In this document: positions 58,027-64,000 of the stretch, one piece after another
Layout: each line of letters begins with the position of its first letter
Numbering within the stretch: the first letter of the stretch is position 1
Assembly: GCA_964243295.1 (NCBI GenBank)
Contig: CAXTEJ010000014.1
Coordinates: 1 to 64,000, forward strand
Source: CAXTEJ01 sp964243295
Lineage (GTDB): Bacteria > Actinomycetota > Actinomycetes > Actinomycetales > Angustibacteraceae
Direction: 5' to 3'
DNA: 64,000 bases
The notes under the pieces: model-generated
The model's database searches: none
Told to the model about the DNA's origin: nothing
Seen by the model: the letters and a program-made list of their open reading frames with translations, nothing else
Made by a program: the position numbers and the translations under genes

Positions 58027-58086
58027 GCTGACGCAGCCGGAACCGACCGGGCCGGCGCACTGCGGCGATTCCCGGTGAGGCGCGCG

Positions 58087-58977
58087 TCAGCCGCCGAGCA
58101 CCCAGCGGGCGGCGCTGTCGATGTCGGGGTGCTGGTAGGTGAAGCCGACGGAGGCGAGCACCTCGGGCACCAGGCGCGCGCTGGTGAGGATGTCGCCGGA
58201 GAACTGACCGAGCGCGGCGCGCAGAGCGAACTTCGGGGCGGGCAGCAGCGTGGGCCGCCTGGCGATCCTGCCGATCGCCGACGTCAGCTCGGCCTGCGGC
58301 AGATGCTGGGCGGTGGCGAGGTTGACCGGGCCCGACACGTCGTGGTCGAGCAGGAAGGCGAGGGCGCGCACCTGGTCGGGCAGGGTGATCCAGCTCCACC
58401 ACTGCCGCCCCGACCCCAGCGGACCGCCCAGGCCGAGCTTGACGAGCGGCAGCAGCTTGCCGAAGGCACCGCCGTGCGGGGCCATGACGAGGCTGGTGCG
58501 CGCGTAGGCCACCCGGATGCCGGCTTCGCGGGCGGGCAGCGCCGCACCCTCCCAGGCGACCACGACGTCCGGCAGGAACCCCTGCCCGGCCCGCGCCGAC
58601 TCGGTCAGGAGGTCGTCGCCGCGCTCGCCGTAAAAGCCCATGGCCGAGCCCGACACCAGCACGCGGGGACGCCGCTCGAGCTGGGTCAGCGCGCGCACCA
58701 GCGTGCGGGTGCTGTCGACGCGCGAGTCGAGGATCGTGCGCTTGTAGTCGTCGGTCCAGCGGTGGTCGCCCACGCCGGCTCCGGCCAGGTGGACCACGCC
58801 CTCGACGCCAGCCAGCCCAGCCGGGTCGAGGACGCCGGCAGCGGGGTCCCAGCGCACCTCGCCCGCAGCGTTGGGCTCACGGCGGACCAGCGTGACCACG
58901 TCGTCGCCCCGCGCGCGCAGGAACGGCACGAGCGCCGACCCGATGAGCCCGGACGCCCCCGTGACCACGACCTTCAT
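58087..58977 (-). CDS. TIGR01777-family NAD-dependent epimerase/dehydratase-like protein
   Basis: A 296-residue SDR-like protein: MKVVVTGASGLIGSALVPFL, VVTLVRREPNAAGEVRWDP, VVHLAGAGVGDHRWTDDYKRTILDSRV, SGSAMGFYGERGDD with the Tyr motif, LLPLVKLGLGGPLGSGRQWWSWI and VNLATAQHLPQAEL. The length and W-W-S-W-I segment define the TIGR01777 family, conserved beside E2/lpd genes in actinobacteria. Reaction unknown. Confidence 0.92.
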   Translation of the reverse strand: MKVVVTGASGLIGSALVPFLRARGDDVVTLVRREPNAAGEVRWDPAAGVLDPAGLAGVEGVVHLAGAGVGDHRWTDDYKRTILDSRVDSTRTLVRALTQLERRPRVLVSGSAMGFYGERGDDLLTESARAGQGFLPDVVVAWEGAALPAREAGIRVAYARTSLVMAPHGGAFGKLLPLVKLGLGGPLGSGRQWWSWITLPDQVRALAFLLDHDVSGPVNLATAQHLPQAELTSAIGRIARRPTLLPAPKFALRAALGQFSGDILTSARLVPEVLASVGFTYQHPDIDSAARWVLGG

Positions 58978-59023
58978 GCTCGAGCCCGCAGGGTCGCCGT
59001 GTCAGCCACGGCCGAGGCTGTGC

Positions 59024-61159
59024 TCACAGGCCCAGGTCGGCGTCGAAGGCGCCTTCCTCCAGTCGGGCCTTCATCGTCACGAGGAAGCGGGCGGCGTCGG
59101 CGCCGTCGACGATCCGGTGGTCATAGCTGAGCGCGAGGTAGACCATCGAGCGGATCGCGATGGTGTCGCCGCCATCGGAGTCCTTGACCACGACGGGGCG
59201 GCGCACGACCGACCCGGTGCCGAGGATCGCGACCTGCGGCTGGTTGATGATCGGCGTGTCGAACAGCGCGCCGCGGCTGCCGGTGTTGGTCAACGTGAAC
59301 GTGCCACCGCCCAGCTCGTCCGGAGTGACCTTGTTGTCGCGGGTGCGGGCGGCGAGGTCGGCCACCTTGCGTGCCAGACCGGCGATGTTGAGGTCGCCGG
59401 CGTCACGGACCACCGGCGCGAGCAGCCCACGCTCGGTGTCGACGGCGATGCCGAGGTTCTCCTGAGCGTGGTAGACGATCTGGTCGCCCTCGACGCTGGC
59501 GTTGACAGTCGGGTTGGCCTTGAGCGCCTCGACGGCGGCCAGCGCGAAGAACGGCAGGAACGACAGCTTCACGCCCTCGCGCGACTCGAACTCGCGCTTG
59601 GCGCGGTCACGCAGCCGCGCCACCTTCGTGACGTCGACCTCGACGACGGTCGTGAGCTGGGCCGAGGTCTGCAGCGACTCGACCATCCGCTGGGCGATGA
59701 CCTTGCGCAGCCGCGTCATCTTCTCGGTGGTGCCGCGCTTGGCGGACACCGACGAGGGCACCGACGCGCGGCCTGCGGCCGGCGCCGGGGCTGCGGCGGC
59801 GGGTGCCGGTGCCTTGGCGGCCTCGGCGGCCTTCGCCTCATCGGCGGCTTTCGCCTCATCGGCGGCCTTCGCGGCGTCGGCGGCCTTCGCCGTGTCGGCG
59901 GCCTCGAGCACGTCCTGCTTGCGGACCCGGCCGCCGACACCGGTGCCGGCGACGGCGGCGAGGTCGACGCCATGCTCGGCGGCGAGCTTGCGGACCAGTG
60001 GCGTGACGTACTGCGCGGCGTCACCGGTCGGCGCGTCCGCGCCCTGGCCGGCCGAGGAGGCGGTCGGCTGTGACGGGGCAGACGCAGGCGGCGACGCGGG
60101 GGCCGGCTGCGAGGAGGAAGCCGGCTGCGAAGAGGAGGAGGCAGGCTGCGAGGAGGCTGCCGGCTGCGGCGCCGAGCCGGTGGCCTGCTCGGCCTCCTCG
60201 TGGGCGGCGTCGAGCTCGGCGCGCTCGTCGGACAGGTCGGGGCCGTCGCTGCCGGGCGCGCCGCCGTCGCCAGTCGCGCCGTCGTCGCCAGTCGCGGCGG
60301 GAAGAGCCATCTCGTCGGCGACGGTCGGGCTGCCGTAGCCGCCGGGCTTCGGGTCGTCGTCCACCCCGCTGGAGGCTGCGGCGGGGGTGGAGGGTCCGGC
60401 GTCGGCCGCGGCCGCGGTGGGCTGCTCGGGCGCGGCGGGCTGCTCGGGCTGGTCGTCCTGCGTGGGCGCTGCCGGCGAGGCTGCGGCGACCGCACCCGAG
60501 CCGATCAGGGCCAGCGGCGCGCCGACCGGGACGGTGTCGTCCTCCGCGGCGAGCAGCTGCTGCAGCGTGCCCGCCACCGGGCTCGGGATCTCGGTGTCGA
60601 CCTTGTCGGTCGAGACCTCCAGCAGCGGTTCGTCTACCTCCACGGTGTCGCCCTCGGCCTTGAGCCAGCGCGTGACGGTGCCCTCGGTGACCGACTCGCC
60701 CAGCGCCGGCATGGTGACGGTGGTGCCCTCGCCGTCGGCGGGCGCGGTGCCGCCGACGGGGTTGGCGTCGGCAGGGCTCGCGAGCGTGGGGGCGTCCGGC
60801 GCGGCGGCGGCAGGCGCCTCGGCCTCGGGCGAGGTCTGCGGCGTCTGCGCGACCTGCGGCGTGGGTGCCGGGGCGGCCACCTCGGTGTCGGCGCCGGACG
60901 CCTCGCCACCATCGCCGTCAGCGCCGCCGCCGATGACGGCGAGCTCGGCACCCACGGCCACCGTCTCGTCCTCCTGCACCAGGATCTCGGAGAGCACACC
61001 GGCCGTCGGGCTGGGGATCTCGGTGTCGACCTTGTCGGTCGACACCTCCAGCAGCGGCTCGTCGACCTCGACGGTGTCACCGACCTGCTTGAGCCAGCGG
61101 GTCACGGTGCCCTCGGTCACGGACTCGCCGAGGGCCGGCATGGTCACCCGGTCTGACAT
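59024..61159 (-). CDS. sucB: 2-oxo acid dehydrogenase E2 dihydrolipoyl acyltransferase with two lipoyl domains
   Basis: A 711-residue E2 core protein. Two almost identical lipoyl domains (residues ~1-80 and ~145-225), each with MPALGESVTEGTVTRWL and the lipoylated Lys in STDKVDTEIPSP. A long Ala/Pro/Ser linker follows, then the E1/E3-binding domain (YVTPLVRKLAAEHGV to GRVRKQDVLEA), an Ala/Lys/Asp-rich linker with AADEAK repeats, and the catalytic domain (TEKMTRLRKVIAQRM to SYDHRIVDGADAARFL with the catalytic His). Either the 2-oxoglutarate or pyruvate complex is possible, as actinobacteria share this E2. It lies downstream of lpd with 136 bp between, and lipA/lipB are nearby. Confidence 0.94.
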   Translation of the reverse strand: MSDRVTMPALGESVTEGTVTRWLKQVGDTVEVDEPLLEVSTDKVDTEIPSPTAGVLSEILVQEDETVAVGAELAVIGGGADGDGGEASGADTEVAAPAPTPQVAQTPQTSPEAEAPAAAAPDAPTLASPADANPVGGTAPADGEGTTVTMPALGESVTEGTVTRWLKAEGDTVEVDEPLLEVSTDKVDTEIPSPVAGTLQQLLAAEDDTVPVGAPLALIGSGAVAAASPAAPTQDDQPEQPAAPEQPTAAAADAGPSTPAAASSGVDDDPKPGGYGSPTVADEMALPAATGDDGATGDGGAPGSDGPDLSDERAELDAAHEEAEQATGSAPQPAASSQPASSSSQPASSSQPAPASPPASAPSQPTASSAGQGADAPTGDAAQYVTPLVRKLAAEHGVDLAAVAGTGVGGRVRKQDVLEAADTAKAADAAKAADEAKAADEAKAAEAAKAPAPAAAAPAPAAGRASVPSSVSAKRGTTEKMTRLRKVIAQRMVESLQTSAQLTTVVEVDVTKVARLRDRAKREFESREGVKLSFLPFFALAAVEALKANPTVNASVEGDQIVYHAQENLGIAVDTERGLLAPVVRDAGDLNIAGLARKVADLAARTRDNKVTPDELGGGTFTLTNTGSRGALFDTPIINQPQVAILGTGSVVRRPVVVKDSDGGDTIAIRSMVYLALSYDHRIVDGADAARFLVTMKARLEEGAFDADLGL

Positions 61160-61295
61160 GGGTGCTGTCTCCTTCTGTCTGGCTCGAGGTCGGGCTCGGT
61201 GCGTCGGACCCGGGATGAGAGACCCCCGGCCCCGATGTCGCTGCGGTGGGGGAGGTCGCGCGGGGGCGAGGCTACGCCCCGGGCGGTGATCCGGC

Positions 61296-62678
61296 TCAGG
61301 CGTGGACGTGCAGCGGCTTGCCGGCCAGCGCCATGTGGGCCTCGCCGAGCGACTCGTTCTGGGTCGGGTGGGCGTGCAGCAGCTGCGCGACCTCCTCGGG
61401 GTAGGCCTCCCAGTTGACGATGAGCGAGGCCTCGCCAACCTGCTCGCCCATCCGGGCGCCGACCGCGACGAAGCCGACGACCGGCCCGTCCTTGACGCGC
61501 ATGGTCTTCACGAAGCCCGCGGTGCCGAGGATCTGGCTCCTGCCGTTGCCACCGAGGTTGTACTCGAAGACCTCGATGGCGTCCTGGCCGTAGGTCTCGC
61601 GGGCCTGCGCCTCGGTGAGCCCGACCGACGCGATCTCCGGGTCGCAGTAGGCGACGCGGGGGATGCCGGAGTCGACGACGGGTGCGGGGTTGAGGCCCGC
61701 GATCTCCTCGGCCACGAAGATGCCGTGCGCGAAGCCGCGGTGCGCCAGCTGGACGCCGGGCACGAGGTCGCCGACCGCGAAGACGTTCGGCACGTTGGTG
61801 CGCAGCCGCTCGTCGGTCGGCACGAAGCCGCGGTCGAGCGTGACCCCGACCTCGTCGTACCCGAGGCCGGCGCTGGACGGGCCGCGGCCGACCGCGACGA
61901 GCAGCAGCTCGGCGTCGATGACTGTGCCGTCCTCGAGCGAGATGTGGACGCCGGCGTCGTCCTGCGTCGCGCCGCTGAACCGGACGCCGGTGCTGAAGGC
62001 GATCTTGCGCTTGCGGAACGCCCGCTCGAGCGCCTTGCTGGCCGACTCGTCCTCGCCCGCGACCAAACGGGGCAGCGCCTCGATGATCGTGACGTCGGCG
62101 CCGAACGACTTCCACACGCTGGCGAACTCGACGCCGATGACGCCGCCACCGAGGATCGCGACCGACTTCGGCACGAAGTCGAGCGTCAGCGCCTGGTCGC
62201 TGGTCATGATGCGCCCGCCGATGTCGAGGCCGGGCAGCGTGCGCGCGTACGACCCGCTGGCCAGGACGACGTGGCGCCCGGTGACGCGGCGGTCGCCGAC
62301 CTGCACGGTGTCGGCGGAGACCAGCCGGCCCTCGCCCTCGACGATCGTCACCCGGTGGGCCGACGCCAGCCCCTGCAGCCCCTTGTAGAGGCGGCCGACG
62401 ATCCCGTCCTTGTACTTGTTGACCCCCGCCATGTCGATGCCCTCGAGCGTGGTGCGCACGCCGTACTTCTCGCCCTCGCGGGCGGAGTCGGCCACCTCGG
62501 CCGCGTGCAGCAGCGCCTTGGTGGGGATGCACCCGCGGTGCAGGCACGTGCCGCCCAGCTTGTCGCGCTCGACGAGGGCCACCGACAGGCCCAGCTCGGC
62601 GGCTCGGAAGGCGCAGGCGTAGCCGCCGCTGCCACCGCCCAGGATCACGACGTCGAACTGGTCGGTCTCTGTCGCCAC
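61296..62678 (-). CDS. lpdA: Dihydrolipoyl dehydrogenase (E3)
   Basis: A 460-residue flavoenzyme reoxidising dihydrolipoamide for the E2 protein. FAD site FDVVILGGGSGGYACAFRA, redox disulfide GGTCLHRGCIPTKALLH, the NAD motif VAILGGGVIGVEFASVW, the second FAD site VFAVGDLVPGVQLAHRG, and the C-terminal HAHPTQNESLGEA with the His-Glu pair. Full length and motifs for E3. ATG 62678 start; AGGAGCG lies upstream. Confidence 0.97.
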   Translation of the reverse strand: MATETDQFDVVILGGGSGGYACAFRAAELGLSVALVERDKLGGTCLHRGCIPTKALLHAAEVADSAREGEKYGVRTTLEGIDMAGVNKYKDGIVGRLYKGLQGLASAHRVTIVEGEGRLVSADTVQVGDRRVTGRHVVLASGSYARTLPGLDIGGRIMTSDQALTLDFVPKSVAILGGGVIGVEFASVWKSFGADVTIIEALPRLVAGEDESASKALERAFRKRKIAFSTGVRFSGATQDDAGVHISLEDGTVIDAELLLVAVGRGPSSAGLGYDEVGVTLDRGFVPTDERLRTNVPNVFAVGDLVPGVQLAHRGFAHGIFVAEEIAGLNPAPVVDSGIPRVAYCDPEIASVGLTEAQARETYGQDAIEVFEYNLGGNGRSQILGTAGFVKTMRVKDGPVVGFVAVGARMGEQVGEASLIVNWEAYPEEVAQLLHAHPTQNESLGEAHMALAGKPLHVHA

Positions 62679-62919
62679 GTCGGACGCTCCTTCGCGCAGT
62701 GCTTCGGCTGTCGGGTCGTGCTCGTGCTGCGGTCGGGCTCGCCGCGCTGGACGGCCTCGCGCCGCACCATCCTGTCACTGCGGGCCCGCTCGGCGGCACC
62801 GGGGGCCGGGTGCGTCCGGGGCCGTGCGAGTGCGGTGCTCACGCGCGGGTGCGCCGGCGTGCGAGCATCGACCCCCACGCCGGCGACCTGACGCGGGCGT
62901 CCGGGCGAGAGGAGTCGCG

Positions 62920-63330
62920 GTGGCGTGGTGGGCACGGGTGCGGTCGGGGCTCGCGCGAGCCGGGTCGGCGCCGTCCGCGGGGTGGTCGAGGCTCCGAGGT
63001 GGTCGGACCGGTCGACGCAGCGGGGGCGGCGCGGTCGCGTCGTCCGGACCGACCCGCGAGGACGTCGCAGCGGCGATGGCGCACCTGCGCGACTTCGTCG
63101 CCACCCGCCGCGGGGTGGAGCTGTACGTCGAGCCGCGCACGTCGGTCACGCCGACGACCGTGGTGCTCATCGCGACGACGGGGGAGTGGACCCGCCGCCG
63201 CGTCAGCGACCCCGCGGCCGCCTGGCAGCTGGGCCGCGAGCTCGGCGTGCCGACGTACGACACCCAGCAAGTGGGCTACCCGCCGCGGATGCGCGCCTGG
63301 ACCTCCGCGCAGCGCAAGAAGCAGGGCTGA
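62920..63330 (+). CDS. Hypothetical actinobacterial protein, 136 aa
   Basis: GTG 62920 is preceded by GAGAGGAG. The N-terminal ~50 residues are basic and rich in R, G and S. The C-terminal part has EDVAAAMAHLRDFVATRRGVELYVEPRTSVTPTTVVLIATTGEWTRRRV and then ELGVPTYDTQQVGYPPRMRAW. This strand-rich domain occurs in unlinked small proteins next to lpd/pepA in actinobacteria. Function unknown. The long open frame from 62824 starts in noncoding sequence and is not preferred. Confidence 0.7.
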   Translation: MAWWARVRSGLARAGSAPSAGWSRLRGGRTGRRSGGGAVASSGPTREDVAAAMAHLRDFVATRRGVELYVEPRTSVTPTTVVLIATTGEWTRRRVSDPAAAWQLGRELGVPTYDTQQVGYPPRMRAWTSAQRKKQG

Positions 63331-63368
63331 GCGCAAGGACCCGGCCGGCCCAGCCGCGCCGCCTCGCC

Positions 63369-64000
63369 TCAGCGGGCCGCCTCGTCCTCGGCGAGCGCGA
63401 CCAGCGAGCGCACCGGGTGGCCGCTGCCGCCCTTGGGGGTGTAGCCGTGAGCCTTGTCGCCGTACGACGGGCCCGCGATGTCGAGGTGGGCCCACGGGAT
63501 CTGCTCGCCGTCGCGAGGGCCGCCGTCGACGGTGCCGACGAACTCCTGCAGGAACAGCCCGGCGACGAGCATGCCGCCCATGCGCTCGCCCATGTTGGCG
63601 AGGTCGGCGACCTGCGAGTCGATGCTCGGCCGCAGCTCGACCGGCAGCGGCATCGGCCACAGGCTCTCGCCCGCGCGCTCGGCGCCGGCCAGCACCCGCG
63701 AGCGCCAGTCGTCGTCGTTGGCCATGACCGCCGAGACGCGGGTGCCGAGCGCCAGCACCTGCGCGCCGGTGAGCGTGGCGACGTCGACGATCGCGTCGGG
63801 GTGCTCCTCGCTGGCCGCGACGAGCGCGTCGGCGAGCACCAGGCGCCCCTCGGCGTCGGTGTTGAGCACCTCGACGGTGCGGCCGCCGTACGTCGTGAGG
63901 ACGTCGGAGGGGCGCTGGGCGGTGCCGGACGGCATGTTCTCGGCGAGCGGCACCCACGTGGTGACCCGCAGCTTCAGGCCGAGGCGAGCGATCGCGATGG
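63369..64000 (-). CDS. pepA: Leucyl aminopeptidase (M17), 3' part cut by window edge
   Basis: The frame is open to the window edge, with 210 residues of the C-terminal catalytic half visible. VEVLNTDAEGRLVLADAL holds the metal ligands Asp and Glu and the active-site Arg, and VDVATLTGAQVLALG and GYTPKGGSGHPVRSLVAL match the M17 end. Residues before it (IAIARLGLKLRVTTWVPLAENMPSG) continue the family sequence, so the start lies beyond 64000. The product is a dinuclear zinc/manganese exopeptidase. It is convergent with the hypothetical gene and shares a locus with lpd as in other actinobacteria. Confidence 0.93.
   Translation of the reverse strand, partial: IAIARLGLKLRVTTWVPLAENMPSGTAQRPSDVLTTYGGRTVEVLNTDAEGRLVLADALVAASEEHPDAIVDVATLTGAQVLALGTRVSAVMANDDDWRSRVLAGAERAGESLWPMPLPVELRPSIDSQVADLANMGERMGGMLVAGLFLQEFVGTVDGGPRDGEQIPWAHLDIAGPSYGDKAHGYTPKGGSGHPVRSLVALAEDEAAR

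Overview
The window is high-GC actinobacterial chromosome (Actinomycetota). Signs of this are GTG/TTG starts, ATGA-type gene overlaps, a WhiB protein, F420-dependent LLM oxidoreductases, GAF-ANTAR regulators, a two-domain GlnE, a GlnR-type box in front of glnA, a fused RNase H/phosphatase and a DUF4191-RDD-glnA-lipA-lipB neighbourhood. Genus cannot be fixed from the sequence alone.

Layout. (1) 1-1050: the C-terminal end of a DUF222/HNH endonuclease, a degenerate ~49-bp tandem repeat and an AhpE-like peroxiredoxin. (2) 1051-14418: tRNA-Val(TAC) and a 13.3-kb integrated element. The element is bounded by a perfect 51-bp repeat of the tRNA 3' half (attL 1077-1127, attR 14368-14418). It carries a tyrosine integrase next to attL, small HTH regulators near both ends, a RepA-like AAA ATPase, WhiB, a run of overlapping small unknown genes, one phage structural gene (tail tape measure), a proteasome-fold-like/SEC-C gene translationally coupled to it, and a two-gene nucleotidyltransferase cargo. 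No capsid, portal, terminase or conjugation gene was seen, so it looks like a phage satellite or remnant rather than a prophage or ICE. (3) 14451-22982: Nif3, zinc-ribbon coiled coil, RNase H/phosphatase, DUF1737, MetZ, MarR, ArsB-like permease, RNB nuclease and the RNase P RNA. (4) 23015-29520, mainly minus strand: ppgK, map, then nadE-panB-LLM-ComB in one tight run. (5) 29603-35164: GSI-alpha glutamine synthetase, a methyltransferase and glnE. (6) 35155-46976: signalling and accessory block with a multi-domain SpoIIE phosphatase, orphan ATP-grasp enzyme, histidine phosphatase, secreted alpha-amylase, VOC protein, two GAF-ANTAR proteins, a GAF-GGDEF-EAL protein and a nitrilase-like amidohydrolase. 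(7) 47082-64000: glnA (GSI-beta) under a GlnR-type box, RDD, DUF4191, lipA, LLM, lipB, Gfo/Idh/MocA, peptidase E, FAD amine oxidoreductase, Ser/Thr kinase, TIGR01777 epimerase, E2 acyltransferase, dihydrolipoyl dehydrogenase and partial pepA.

How the parts fit. lipA and lipB make the lipoyl cofactor carried by the E2 protein, which the dihydrolipoyl dehydrogenase reoxidises. GlnE is the adenylyltransferase for glutamine synthetase, and the window holds both a beta-type GS (with the target tyrosine) and an alpha-type GS. At least ten chromosomal genes have a TAGNNT -10 hexamer 6-8 nt before the start codon, which points to leaderless mRNAs. The element genes instead use Shine-Dalgarno sites and ATGA/GTGA coupling.

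The most interesting points are the element itself, its tape-measure/Ntn-hydrolase-like pair and its nucleotidyltransferase cargo pair.
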